38,180 nt of DNA, from positions 1-38,180 of the forward strand of contig CAYRMW010000020.1 of NCBI GenBank assembly GCA_964425595.1, in the 5' to 3' direction. The notes beneath the pieces were generated by a model that did no database searches, was not told the DNA's origin, and saw only the letters and a program-made list of their open reading frames with translations. A program made the translations under genes and the position numbers. The number at the start of each line of letters is the position of its first letter. The first letter of the stretch is position 1. Below, piece by piece: positions 16,109 through 25,149 of this stretch. This DNA is from Caccovicinus sp964425595 (GTDB lineage Bacteria > Bacillota > Clostridia > Lachnospirales > Lachnospiraceae).

Positions 16109-17317
16109 ATGAAAATTCTGGTGATCAACAGCGGGAGTTCATCCCTGAAATTCCAGGTGATCGATTCGGAGACGGAAGCGGTAATGGCAAAGGGCGTCTG
16201 CGAGCGGATCGGGATCGATGGGATCTTTACCTATAAAACGCATCACGGACTGACCTTCAAAGAGCGGGCGGAGATGAAAAACCATAAGCAGGCGGTAGAC
16301 ATCCTGCTGAAGATGCTGGCGGATCCGCAGAACGGGGTGATCAAGGACTTTCAGGAAATCGATGTGATCGGCCATCGTCTGGTGCATGGGGGTGAAAAGT
16401 TCACCGGCTGCGTGGTGATCGACGATGCGGTGATCGAGGCGATGACCGAGTGCAACGATCTGGCGCCGCTGCATAATCCCGCAAACCTCGTGGGGGTGGA
16501 GGCCTGCCGGGAGCTGATGCCGGATACGCTGATGGTGGGGGTGTTTGATACCGCCTTTAACCAGACGATGGAGCCGAAAGCCTTCCTTTACGGGCTTCCT
16601 TACCAGTACTATGAAATCTATAAGATCCGCCGGTATGGCTTTCACGGCATCAGCCATAAGTACGTATCGGAACGGGCCGCGGAATTTATGGGGCAGAATC
16701 CGGGAAGGGTCAAGACCATCGTCTGTCATCTGGGAAACGGCGCCAGCATCTGCGCGGTCAAATACGGCCGGGTGGTGGACAATTCCATGGGATTTACGCC
16801 GCTGGAGGGCCTGGTCATGGGAACCCGGTGCGGCGACGTGGACCCGGGGGCGTTAGAATATCTGGCGAAGAAGGCGAATCTAAACTGGACAGAGATCATG
16901 CAGATCCTGAATAAGGAGTCCGGCGTGCTGGGGATATCCAGGAATTATTCCAGCGATTTCCGGGAACTGAAGGACGCGGAGATCAAATATAACGAAATGG
17001 CTGCCCTGGCCCGGGAGATCTTCGCCTACAAGGTGGCAAAATACATCGGCAGCTACGCCGCGGCCATGAACGGTGTGCATAACATTGTCTTTACGGCCGG
17101 TGTCGGAGAAAACGATTCGGATATCCGCACGGAGATCTGCAGTTACCTGGAGTTTCTGGGCATTACGATCGATGAGGTAAAAAACCGGGAGCAGGGCGAG
17201 GCGTTTAAGATCTCCGACGGTTCCTCGCGGGTGAATGTGCTGGTGATCCGGACCAATGAAGAGCTGGAGATCGCCCGGGAAGCCGCCGCGGTGGCCGGGC
17301 CGATCCTGGGGCGCTAG
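16109..17317 (+). CDS. ackA: Acetate kinase
   Basis: A 402-residue enzyme that interconverts acetyl phosphate + ADP and acetate + ATP, the energy-yielding last step of acetate fermentation. Family landmarks are MKILVINSGSSSLKFQ at the N-terminus, the Arg-containing GHRLVHGGEKF, HNPANL, FDTAFN, RRYGFHGISH, the phosphate loop HLGNGASICAV and FTPLEGLVMGTRCGDVDPG, and the late FTAGVGEND. Length and motifs are normal. AAAGGAG precedes the ATG. The usual partner pta is not adjacent and is not in this window. Confidence 0.97.
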   Translation: MKILVINSGSSSLKFQVIDSETEAVMAKGVCERIGIDGIFTYKTHHGLTFKERAEMKNHKQAVDILLKMLADPQNGVIKDFQEIDVIGHRLVHGGEKFTGCVVIDDAVIEAMTECNDLAPLHNPANLVGVEACRELMPDTLMVGVFDTAFNQTMEPKAFLYGLPYQYYEIYKIRRYGFHGISHKYVSERAAEFMGQNPGRVKTIVCHLGNGASICAVKYGRVVDNSMGFTPLEGLVMGTRCGDVDPGALEYLAKKANLNWTEIMQILNKESGVLGISRNYSSDFRELKDAEIKYNEMAALAREIFAYKVAKYIGSYAAAMNGVHNIVFTAGVGENDSDIRTEICSYLEFLGITIDEVKNREQGEAFKISDGSSRVNVLVIRTNEELEIAREAAAVAGPILGR

Positions 17318-17478
17318 AACAGGCCGGACTTGGGGGATATTGCGGCCGTAAAGTAAGGAAGTGTCCGGCGCGTCACGGCGTGTTTTCGGATATGATGTTT
17401 ATGCAGAAAGGCATGGCAGGCCGGGCGAAAATGTGATACACTTTTACGGTAAGATGCTTTTGGTTATTTTTCGCAGCT

Positions 17479-17495
17479 GCGCGGGCATCCCGCGC
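17479..17495 (+). promoter_or_regulatory. Perfect GC hairpin in the beta-galactosidase leader
   Basis: GCGCGGG (17479-17485), loop CAT, and CCCGCGC (17489-17495) end 12 nt before the ribosome binding region of the beta-galactosidase gene. There is no clear U-run, so mRNA stabilisation or translational control is more likely than termination. In 17318-17478 a GCCGGAC/GTCCGGC pair (17323-17329, 17363-17369) was seen. No convincing promoter was found. Confidence 0.5.
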
Positions 17496-17526
17496 GATGA
17501 TTTTGTTGGAAAGGACGGAACGTTTA

Positions 17527-20500
17527 ATGATCGTAAAGCCATATTTTGAAGATCTTACTGCTTTGCACATCGGGACGGAGCCGAACCGGGCTTACTACAT
17601 TCCGGCTTCGCGGGAAGGCATGTTTTTCTGCCGGAGAGAGGAATCGGACCGGTTCCAGAGCCTGAACGGCCAGTGGAAATTCCGCTATGAACCCCGGTTA
17701 GATGAGATGAATGACCATTTTTACGAGGAAGGATATGATCTGCGCGGATTTTCCGATGTGCCCGTTCCCGGGATGTGGCAGATGTACGGGGTGGATCATC
17801 ACCAGTACACCAACATCCGCTATCCGTTTCCGTTAGATCCGCCTTATGTGCCCAGGGAGAACCCGTGCGGCGCTTATGTGCGGGAGTTTGATTATGAGGA
17901 AACGCCGGAGGCGCCGGAGGTATACCTTGATTTCGAGGGCGTGGATTCCTGCTTTTATGTGTGGCTCAACGGCAGCTTCGTGGGCTATTCCCAGGTATCG
18001 CACAGCACCAGCGAGTTTAAGGTGACCGGTCTTCTTAAGAAGGGGACGAACCGCCTGGCCGTGCTGGTTTTGAAGTGGTGCGATGGAAGCTATCTGGAGG
18101 ATCAGGACAAGTTCCGCATGAGCGGCATTTTCCGGGATGTCTTTTTGCTTAAGCGGCCCGCGGAGGGGATATGGGACTACAAGATCAAAGCCATGCCTCT
18201 GGAGGGAGGCGGCGGCCGCTTTACGGCGGAGATCGATTTTCGCGGAGAGAACAGGGAGGCGGCGTACCGGCTGGAGGACCCGTCGGGGAAGACGGTGTTG
18301 GAAGGCAGGTGTACGGACGGCCATATCTGCGCCGATCTTGAGAAAGCGGAGCGCTGGGACGCGGAGAATCCCAGGCTGTATACGCTGGTGCTGACGACAG
18401 AGAATGAGGTGATCTGTGACCGGGCAGGCTTCCGGGAGATCCACGTGGCGGACGGCGTACTCTACATCAACGGTGCTCCGGTCAAATTTCACGGGGTAAA
18501 CCGGCATGACAGCGATCCGCGCACGGGTTTTGTGATCTCTCCTGAGCAGATGGAAAAAGACCTGCGGCTGATGAAGGAGCATAATGTCAACGCGATCCGT
18601 ACCAGCCATTATCCGAACAGTCCGCAGTATTACCATCTCTTTGATGAATACGGGTTTTATGTGATCGATGAGGCGGACAATGAGAGCCATGGAGTGGATG
18701 AGCGCTACAAGAAGGTAAACGACTGGAAGACCCATGTGGAGACCTGGGGACGGATGATCGCCGACAATCCGGCCTTTATCGGCCCCACGGTGGACCGGAC
18801 CCGCCGGTGCGTGGAGCGGGATAAGAACCGGCCTTCGGTGGTGATCTGGTCGATGGGAAATGAGTGCGCCTACGGATGCACCTTTGAGGCGGCCCTGCAC
18901 TGGACGAAAGAGTACGATGATACCCGCCTGCTGCATTACGAAAGCGCCCGCTATGTTTCCACCGAACGCAAGTATGACCGGGCGGTCCTTGATCTGTACA
19001 GCCGGATGTATCCGCCCATGGACGATATCCGGGAGTATTTTACCCGGAAGCATAAGAACCCCTTCCTGATGTGCGAATACAGCCACGCCATGGGCAACGG
19101 ACCGGGCGATCTGGAGGATTATTTTCAGATCATCCATGAGTATCCGGGGATGTGCGGCGGCTTTGTATGGGAGTGGTGCGACCACGCGATCGAGGCAGGC
19201 ACAGACAGCCATGGCCGGACGAAATTCCTTTACGGCGGAGACAGCGGAGAATTTCCGCATGACGGCAACTTCTGCGTGGACGGCCTGGTCTCGCCTGACC
19301 GGATCCCCCACGGCGGGCTCAGGGAATTTAAGAACGTGTACCGTCCGGCCAGGATCACGGCAGTGGATCCGGAGCAGAAGGTTCTTTCCCTTCGCAACTA
19401 CATGGATTTTACCGACTTAAAGGATCTGACGGACATCCGGCTGACCTTTGTAAAGGACGGGGAATGTGTGGGCGAGGAGATGCTTGTTCTTAAGACGCCC
19501 ATCCTTCCCGGCCGGACCGGCCAGGCAGCCTTCTCCACGGATTTCGTACCGGAGGGAAAGAGCTTTGTCCGGGCGGAATATCTGCTGAAAAAGGACTGGG
19601 GCCTGTTAAAGGCGGGGTTTAGCCTGGGAACGGAGGAATGGAAGCTTTCCGATACCGGGGAAGGCGCGGGAAGCCGGGCCCTCGCGGCATTGGTGCCGGA
19701 GGAGGATGCGGGCGGCGAGGTCCGGGCCGTGCAGGAAGGGCGCATGATCACGCTTTCGGGCAGCGATTTTGTCTACCGCTACGATACGTACACGGGCACC
19801 TTTGCGTCCATGGAAAAGAACGGGAAAGCGCTCCTTATGGCGCCGATAGAATATAATGTATGGCGGGCGCCTACGGACAACGACCGGATGATCCGCCTGG
19901 AGTGGGAGTCGGCCGGTTATGACCGGATGACGGTGCGTACCTATGACACCAGCTGGGAAAAGAAGGAAGGAAAGGTCGAGATCGTCACCACCTTATCCCT
20001 GGCGGCCGTGTTCATTCAGCCATTCCTGCGGATCAAAGCCAGATGGACGGTGGACGGAAACGGCCTGGTGAGGGCTGAGTTTGAGGCGAAGAAGGATCCG
20101 GAGTTCCCCTTCCTTCCCCGCTTTGGCCTGCGGCTGTTTCTGCCCAAGGCCATGGATCAGGCCCGCTATTGCGGGATGGGGCCGGGGGAAAGCTACATCG
20201 ACAAGCATCAGTCCTGCCTGCACGGCACGTTTGAGGGGAGCGCGGGATCGTTTTATGTGCCCTACCTTAAGCCCCAGGAAAACGGGAGCAGGTATGACTG
20301 CGATTATGTGACGGTTCACGGAGACGGCTTAAGGCTTCTGGCTGTGGGAGACCGCGCCATCTGCTTTAACCTTTCCTGCTATACCCAGGAGGAGCTGACG
20401 AAAAAGGGACATCGGTTTGAGCTTGAGGAATCGCCGTATACGGTCCTCTGCCTGGATTATGCCCAGAGCGGCATCGGCTCCAACAGCTGCGGACCGGAGC

Positions 20501-20571
20501 TTCTGGAGAAGTACCGGTTCGATGAGGAAGAATTTACCTTTGGGCTGACCCTGGCGGCAGAGGCAGAATAA
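17527..20571 (+). CDS. GH2 beta-galactosidase (LacZ type)
   Basis: A 1014-residue glycoside hydrolase family 2 enzyme with the full five-domain LacZ layout. It has a jelly-roll sugar-binding domain (about 40-200), immunoglobulin-like domains, a TIM barrel (about 310-600), another beta domain, and the C-terminal Bgal small-chain domain containing YNVWRAPTDND. The acid/base Glu446 is in WSMGNECAYG and the nucleophile Glu517 is in MCEYSHAMGNG. There is no signal peptide, so it is intracellular and acts on imported galactosides. ATG 17527 is preferred over 17497 because family N-termini begin near here and AAGGA lies 11 nt upstream. Adjacent lyase-like and HAD genes suggest beta-galactoside side chains of plant polysaccharide rather than lactose alone. 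No lactose permease is adjacent. Confidence 0.93.
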   Translation: MIVKPYFEDLTALHIGTEPNRAYYIPASREGMFFCRREESDRFQSLNGQWKFRYEPRLDEMNDHFYEEGYDLRGFSDVPVPGMWQMYGVDHHQYTNIRYPFPLDPPYVPRENPCGAYVREFDYEETPEAPEVYLDFEGVDSCFYVWLNGSFVGYSQVSHSTSEFKVTGLLKKGTNRLAVLVLKWCDGSYLEDQDKFRMSGIFRDVFLLKRPAEGIWDYKIKAMPLEGGGGRFTAEIDFRGENREAAYRLEDPSGKTVLEGRCTDGHICADLEKAERWDAENPRLYTLVLTTENEVICDRAGFREIHVADGVLYINGAPVKFHGVNRHDSDPRTGFVISPEQMEKDLRLMKEHNVNAIRTSHYPNSPQYYHLFDEYGFYVIDEADNESHGVDERYKKVNDWKTHVETWGRMIADNPAFIGPTVDRTRRCVERDKNRPSVVIWSMGNECAYGCTFEAALHWTKEYDDTRLLHYESARYVSTERKYDRAVLDLYSRMYPPMDDIREYFTRKHKNPFLMCEYSHAMGNGPGDLEDYFQIIHEYPGMCGGFVWEWCDHAIEAGTDSHGRTKFLYGGDSGEFPHDGNFCVDGLVSPDRIPHGGLREFKNVYRPARITAVDPEQKVLSLRNYMDFTDLKDLTDIRLTFVKDGECVGEEMLVLKTPILPGRTGQAAFSTDFVPEGKSFVRAEYLLKKDWGLLKAGFSLGTEEWKLSDTGEGAGSRALAALVPEEDAGGEVRAVQEGRMITLSGSDFVYRYDTYTGTFASMEKNGKALLMAPIEYNVWRAPTDNDRMIRLEWESAGYDRMTVRTYDTSWEKKEGKVEIVTTLSLAAVFIQPFLRIKARWTVDGNGLVRAEFEAKKDPEFPFLPRFGLRLFLPKAMDQARYCGMGPGESYIDKHQSCLHGTFEGSAGSFYVPYLKPQENGSRYDCDYVTVHGDGLRLLAVGDRAICFNLSCYTQEELTKKGHRFELEESPYTVLCLDYAQSGIGSNSCGPELLEKYRFDEEEFTFGLTLAAEAE

Positions 20572-20605
20572 GACAGGGGCGTCGCTGGCCTTTCATACAA
20601 AAATG

Positions 20606-20644
20606 AGAGCATCCTGTGGGATCTGGATTCCCATGGGATGCTCT
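20606..20644. terminator. Long hairpin between beta-galactosidase and lyase-like genes
   Basis: AGAGCATCC (20606-20614) pairs perfectly with GGATGCTCT (20636-20644), and TGTGGGA pairs with TCCCATG inside it, giving 16 pairs with a 7-nt loop. It is preceded by AAAAA on the plus strand and followed only by TTAAT, so it may act as a weak terminator or a processing/stability element. The remaining bases to 20722 show no gene. Confidence 0.6.
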
Positions 20645-20737
20645 TAATGGTAAACGGATGCATCCGGGAGGCGGGCTGCGGGCTGGTGCAGACGGCGGAC
20701 GGGTAACTATGTACCGCAAGTCAGGAGGAGGAACGTG

Positions 20738-22957
20738 ATGATTCAGCTGCATTTTGATAAGTTATACAGTACCGGGAGAAGACGGGAACCCTGTGAGACG
20801 GCAGTTCCCTTTCCCAGGGGAGAGTGCCGGGACGAGGGGGATTTCTGGCTGGTGCAGGATGGAGAAAGACGGCCTGTGCAGGCACAGGTGACTTCCCGGT
20901 GGGAGGATGGCTCCATCCGGTGGCTGCATGTGTGTTTTCAGGCAGATTTCCGGGCAAACCGGGCAGAGGACTGTTTCCTTGCGACCGGGAAAGAGGAAGA
21001 GAAGTATCCGGTTGGCAGGATTGAGACGCTGCAGAGCGGGAAAGATCAGGTGGGAACCGATGGATTTTCTGCGGCGCTTTCGCCGGAGGGATCGGATTCC
21101 CTGTTAAAGCAGGTCGTATTCCGGGGAGAGACGCTTTCTTACCGCTTCCCCTGCCCGAAGCTTCGGGAGAGGACGGCAGAGGGAATCCGCACTTACCGTT
21201 CGCGCGTCGTTTCGTGGGAGCAGGCCGCGAAGGGCCCGCTTGCCGCTTCTTATGTCTGCCGGATCGCGCTGGAGCCGGAGGATGGAAAGAAGCATCTGCA
21301 GGCCGAGGCAGTCCTTCATTTTTGGGGCGGAAAGCCGTGGATGGAGCTGGAATACCGTCTGATCAACACCAGCAGCGAGCCGCTGGATATCGCGTCCCTG
21401 TGCTGGAAGATCACGGAGGACGGCGGAAAAGAGGCGCGGACCATGACCGGCATTTCCAATTACCGGACCAGCTTTCAGGTCAGTGAACAGGGAGAGCGGG
21501 TGTCGGTACTGGCGGATGCCGGCCTGGTGATGAATACGGCCAACGAGCATTTCGCCGAAGTATTCTTCGGTACCTTCTTCTGCAGCAGGAGCAGCAAAAC
21601 GACCGGGCTTACCGCGACGATCCGGCAGGCGCAGCAGAATTTCCCCAAAGCCGCGGCGGCGGACCGGGAGGGGCTGGAGATCGCCCTGGTGCCGGAAGGA
21701 AAGGACCGGGTGGTGATGCAGCCGGGCATGGCCAGGACCCAGAGGATCCTTCTGCATTTTCATGACGGCGGGGTGACGAAGGAGGAGCTTGCCGCCCGCA
21801 GCACCATTTACCAGATGCCGGACAGATGCCGTCTGGATCCGGAGGTTTACCGGAGAGCCGGGGTGTTTGAAGACATATTTTTGGACCGCAAAAAGCAGAT
21901 CCCGGAGTGTGAGCGGGTGCTCCGGGCCCTGGCGGACAACCACGCCAGGGGATATGGCATGCTCAACTGGGGCGACGCGCCGGATCCGGGATATACGAAA
22001 CAGCGCCGGGGCGGCGATGAGGTGGTATGGACCAACAACGAGTATGATTTTCCCCATGCCTGCTATCTTTTGTACGCGAGGACCGGAGAGCGGCGTTTCC
22101 TGGACTACGGACTGACGGCGGCCGATCACTGGATGGATGTGGATGTGTGCCATTACAGCCCGGATCCGCTGCTTTACGGCGGGCAGTGGGAGCATACCCG
22201 GAGACATATCGTGGACGGAAAGATCGTCTGCAGCCATCAGTGGGTGGAGGGCCTTCTGGATACCTGGCATTTTACCGGGAATTCCAGAGCGCTTGATACG
22301 GCGCTGGGGATCGGGGAAAATGTCCTGCGGCTTTTGGACACCCCCATGTTTCATCAAAAGGGCGGGATCAATGCCCGGGAGACCGGCTGGGCGCTGCGGA
22401 TCCTTTCCGCGCTCTATAAAGAAACGCAGGACGAAAAATGGCTTTCCCGCTGCCGGTGGATCGTGGGGCATTTTACGGAATGGCGGGAGGAGTACGGGCA
22501 CTGGCTGTCGCCGTACCTGGACAATACGGCCATTCACGTGGTCTTCATGATCTCGATCGCCGCGGGCAGCCTGATGCGCTATTACCGGATCCGCCCGGAT
22601 GAGGCGCTTCGGCGGATGATCGTGGAAGAAGTGGAAGACATGGTGGAAAACTGCAGGCTGGAGGACGGAACCTTTTACTACAAAGAGCTTCCCAGTTTAA
22701 ACCGCAGCGGCAACAATCCGCTGATCATGGAGGCGTTAGTGTATGCCTGGGAGCTGACCGGCGACAAAAAATTCCTTGAGGCCGGCCGGATCACCTTCGA
22801 AAACACGATCCGGGGAAACAAGCTGCAGATCGGCGGGATAAAGCGGCATGTGGGCGACGCCGTGATCCAGGAGGGAGACGGGACGAAGACCTTTGCCCAG
22901 TCGTTTCTTCCGGTGGCGCTTTATTACAAAGCCGCCGTGGAGGAAGGCATCCTTTGA
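20738..22957 (+). CDS. YetA/PcRGLX-like protein (exo-rhamnogalacturonan lyase family fold)
   Basis: A 739-residue cytoplasmic protein without signal peptide. The N-terminal domain carries the RIFT-barrel-like pattern VPFPRGECRDEGDFWLVQDG then VQAQVTSRWEDGSIRWLHV. It is followed by beta-rich sequence and an alpha/alpha-barrel region (about 390-700). That region contains GMLNWGDAPDPGY, NNEYDFPHACYLLYARTG, DHWMDVDVCHY and SHQWVEGLLDTWHFTG. These blocks resemble the family of B. subtilis YetA and the fungal exo-rhamnogalacturonan lyase PcRGLX (PL26), recalled from memory. If active it would cleave rhamnogalacturonan oligosaccharides from the end. Conserved His/Trp/Asp-rich motifs are intact. AGGAGGAGG (20723-20731) lies 6 nt before ATG 20738. 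A GTG at 20735 is too close. It lies between beta-galactosidase and a HAD enzyme. Confidence 0.7.
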   Translation: MIQLHFDKLYSTGRRREPCETAVPFPRGECRDEGDFWLVQDGERRPVQAQVTSRWEDGSIRWLHVCFQADFRANRAEDCFLATGKEEEKYPVGRIETLQSGKDQVGTDGFSAALSPEGSDSLLKQVVFRGETLSYRFPCPKLRERTAEGIRTYRSRVVSWEQAAKGPLAASYVCRIALEPEDGKKHLQAEAVLHFWGGKPWMELEYRLINTSSEPLDIASLCWKITEDGGKEARTMTGISNYRTSFQVSEQGERVSVLADAGLVMNTANEHFAEVFFGTFFCSRSSKTTGLTATIRQAQQNFPKAAAADREGLEIALVPEGKDRVVMQPGMARTQRILLHFHDGGVTKEELAARSTIYQMPDRCRLDPEVYRRAGVFEDIFLDRKKQIPECERVLRALADNHARGYGMLNWGDAPDPGYTKQRRGGDEVVWTNNEYDFPHACYLLYARTGERRFLDYGLTAADHWMDVDVCHYSPDPLLYGGQWEHTRRHIVDGKIVCSHQWVEGLLDTWHFTGNSRALDTALGIGENVLRLLDTPMFHQKGGINARETGWALRILSALYKETQDEKWLSRCRWIVGHFTEWREEYGHWLSPYLDNTAIHVVFMISIAAGSLMRYYRIRPDEALRRMIVEEVEDMVENCRLEDGTFYYKELPSLNRSGNNPLIMEALVYAWELTGDKKFLEAGRITFENTIRGNKLQIGGIKRHVGDAVIQEGDGTKTFAQSFLPVALYYKAAVEEGIL

Positions 22958-23005
22958 TCAAAAGGGCGCAGGGGCGGCAGACAGACGATGGGGAGGAACG
23001 ACAAG

Positions 23006-23644
23006 ATGATGCAGGCCGTTATTTTTGACATGGATGGCGTATTGATCGACAGTGAACCGGTGTATCTGGATTACATGCTGCGCTTTGCCAGGATGAAAAA
23101 TCCGGAGGTGAAGCCGGAGGATATTCATGGCATCGTCGGCCGGACGTCCAGGGATTCGTGGGAGATCATGGAGCGGGCGATCGGGAACGGACAGAGCTGG
23201 GCGGAGTTAAGGAAAGAGTACCAGGAGTGGACCAGCGTATACGAAAGCATGGATTACCGCGCGGTATTCCGCCCGGAGGCCAGAGGGCTTCTGGAGGAAT
23301 TAAAGCGGAGGGGCTACCATCTGGCGGTGGCTTCCTCGACACACCGGCAGCTGGTGCTGCATGTCCTGTTTCAAAATCAGATCCTGTCGTTTTTCGACAC
23401 GGTGGTGACCGGGGACATGTTTACCCGCAGCAAGCCGGATCCGGAGATCTATCATTACACGGCCGCGAAACTGGACGTAAAAGAAGAAACCTGCTTTGTG
23501 CTGGAGGATTCCACCGCGGGGATCCGTGCTGCCCATGACGCCGGTATGGTGGTGGCGGCGCTGATCGATGACCGGTTCGGCTTCGATCAAAGCCTGGCCG
23601 ATCACCAGGTCAGGCAGGTGCAGGATATCCTGCGGTTTCTGTAA
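23006..23644 (+). CDS. HAD-family hydrolase, beta-phosphoglucomutase-like
   Basis: A 212-residue HAD superfamily protein. Motif I is FDMDGVLIDSEP with nucleophile Asp8 and acid/base Asp10, motif II is in ASST, motif III is the Lys of SKPDPEIY, and motif IV is LEDSTAGIRAAHDAG. The cap domain lies between about 15 and 85, the PGMB-like arrangement. It either dephosphorylates a sugar phosphate or is a beta-phosphoglucomutase, and sequence alone does not decide. GGGGAGG lies 9 nt before ATG 23006. The ATG at 22988 overlaps that site. It is close behind the lyase-like gene, so it probably processes sugar phosphates from the same pathway. Confidence 0.85.
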   Translation: MMQAVIFDMDGVLIDSEPVYLDYMLRFARMKNPEVKPEDIHGIVGRTSRDSWEIMERAIGNGQSWAELRKEYQEWTSVYESMDYRAVFRPEARGLLEELKRRGYHLAVASSTHRQLVLHVLFQNQILSFFDTVVTGDMFTRSKPDPEIYHYTAAKLDVKEETCFVLEDSTAGIRAAHDAGMVVAALIDDRFGFDQSLADHQVRQVQDILRFL

Positions 23645-23683
23645 ACGCGGCCGCGCAAAGCCGCAGAAGATAGGGAGGAAACG

Positions 23684-24994
23684 ATGATCATCATTAAAGG
23701 CGGAAAGGTGATCGACCCGAAATCGGGATTTTCGGGCGATGCGGATCTGGCGATCCGGGACGGAAAGATCCTGCAGGTAAGAAAGCCGGACGAGGCGTGG
23801 ATGGAAGCGGTGACGGCGGCGGAAAACGGCGGCTCGGAGCCGGTGCAGGTGATCGACGCCGCCGGACTGACGGCGGCCCCCGGCCTGGTGGATGTGCATG
23901 TGCATTTCCGGGATCCCGGTTTTACTTACAAAGAAGACATCCTGACCGGAGCCGGGGCAGCGGCAAAGGGGGGCTTTACCACGGTCGTCTGCATGGCCAA
24001 TACCAATCCCCGGGTCGATACGCCGGAGACGCTTCGCTATGTGCTGGAAAAAGGGAAGAAGACCGGGATCCATGTGTTAAGCTGCGCCGCGGTCTCCCGG
24101 GATTTTGACGGAAAGACGCTGACGGATATGGAGGCTATGAAAGCGGCCGGAGCGGTCGGGTTTACCGATGACGGGATCCCCATTCAGGACGGCGCCTTTT
24201 TACGCCGGGCCATGGAAGAGGCAGCCCGGCTGGGCCTGCCCATCAGCCTCCATGAGGAGGATCCGGCGTTTATCCGGGAGAACGGGATCAACCACGGAGC
24301 CGTATCGGCGCAGCTGGGGATCTACGGCTCGCCGTCGCTGGCGGAGGACGCCATGGTGGCCAGAGACTGCATGATCGCCCTGGATACCGGCGCGGTTGTG
24401 GATATCCAGCACATCAGTTCCGGAAACGCCGTGGCCATGGTCCGCCTGGCGAAATCTCTGGGAGCCAGGGTGTGGGCGGAGGTAACACCGCATCACTTCT
24501 CCCTGACGGAAGAGGCGGTCCTGACGCATGGGAGCCTGGCAAAGATGAATCCGCCTCTCCGGACGAGGCGGGACCGCGACCAGCTCATCGAGGGGCTTAA
24601 GGACGGCACCATCGATCTGATCGCTACGGACCACGCGCCGCACAGCCGCGAAGAGAAGGAAGCACCGCTTACCCAGGCGCCCAGCGGGATCATCGGTCTG
24701 GAGACCGCCCTGGCGCTTGGCATCACCAATCTGGTCAAGGCGGGCCACCTTACCATGATGGAGCTGATCGAAAAGATGAGCCTGAACCCGGCCAGGCTTT
24801 ACGGCCTGGACTGCGGCTATCTGGCGGCCGGCGGCCCGGCGGATCTGGTGCTCTTTGATGAGGAGGAAGTCTGGACGGCAGGGGATTACGTCTCGAAGGC
24901 GGACAACAGCCCCTTTACCGGCCGGCGCCTGACCGGCAGGGTCAGATGGACCATCTGCGCCGGTGAAGCGGTATACCGGGACGGGCGCGTCTGA
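23684..24994 (+). CDS. pyrC: Dihydroorotase (class I)
   Basis: A 436-residue zinc amidohydrolase that cyclises carbamoyl aspartate to dihydroorotate in pyrimidine synthesis. The metal-binding DVHVHFRDPG, MANTNP, the later His in LHEED and in DIQHIS, and the catalytic Asp in IATDHAPHSREEKE are all present. PSGIIGLETALAL and the C-terminal beta segment with ADLVLFD complete the family pattern. GGGAGGAAACG precedes the ATG. No other pyr genes are adjacent, and it stands 39 nt after the HAD gene. The product is clear from motif order, and a non-pyrimidine amidohydrolase is unlikely. Confidence 0.93.
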   Translation: MIIIKGGKVIDPKSGFSGDADLAIRDGKILQVRKPDEAWMEAVTAAENGGSEPVQVIDAAGLTAAPGLVDVHVHFRDPGFTYKEDILTGAGAAAKGGFTTVVCMANTNPRVDTPETLRYVLEKGKKTGIHVLSCAAVSRDFDGKTLTDMEAMKAAGAVGFTDDGIPIQDGAFLRRAMEEAARLGLPISLHEEDPAFIRENGINHGAVSAQLGIYGSPSLAEDAMVARDCMIALDTGAVVDIQHISSGNAVAMVRLAKSLGARVWAEVTPHHFSLTEEAVLTHGSLAKMNPPLRTRRDRDQLIEGLKDGTIDLIATDHAPHSREEKEAPLTQAPSGIIGLETALALGITNLVKAGHLTMMELIEKMSLNPARLYGLDCGYLAAGGPADLVLFDEEEVWTAGDYVSKADNSPFTGRRLTGRVRWTICAGEAVYRDGRV

Positions 24995-25040
24995 CGGGGG
25001 ATGTGCGGGGGAAATTCAGGCAAAATCGAGGATTTCCTAC

Positions 25041-25068
25041 TTGCAAAATAAAAAATATCGGGTACAAT
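25041..25068 (+). promoter_or_regulatory. Promoter of the ABC-F gene
   Basis: TTGCAA (25041-25046), a 16-nt spacer and TACAAT (25063-25068). The predicted start is near 25075, so upstream in-frame codons from 25003 are outside the transcript. Confidence 0.65.
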
Positions 25069-25083
25069 AAGAATGTTACTAAG

Positions 25084-25118
25084 AAGGGGCTGCTGCAGAG
25101 GTTGGAGCGGTCCCTTTT
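25084..25118 (+). terminator. Attenuator-like hairpin in the ABC-F leader
   Basis: AAGGGGCTGCT (25084-25094) can pair with AGCGGTCCCTT (25106-25116) using 11 pairs, two of them wobbles. TTTT (25115-25118) is at its end. It lies about 10 nt after the predicted transcription start and 32 nt before the ATG. Confidence 0.45.
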
Positions 25119-25149
25119 CGGACGCGTCAGTGAGAAAGGTAAAACAGAT

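Noticed and set aside
17318..17526. Promoter for the beta-galactosidase gene
   Set aside because: TAAGAT and GATACA were considered as -10 boxes, but neither has a matching -35 at a proper distance.
17833..19311. Long minus-strand open frame opposite the beta-galactosidase gene
   Set aside because: High-GC antisense frame of a clearly coding gene, with His/Arg/Leu-rich low-meaning sequence and no ribosome binding site. The same applies to 21104-22537 and 11142-12704.
25003..25149. 49-residue N-terminal extension of the ABC-F protein
   Set aside because: It would start upstream of the promoter -10 and lacks a ribosome binding site. ABC-F proteins begin at the first ABC strand.
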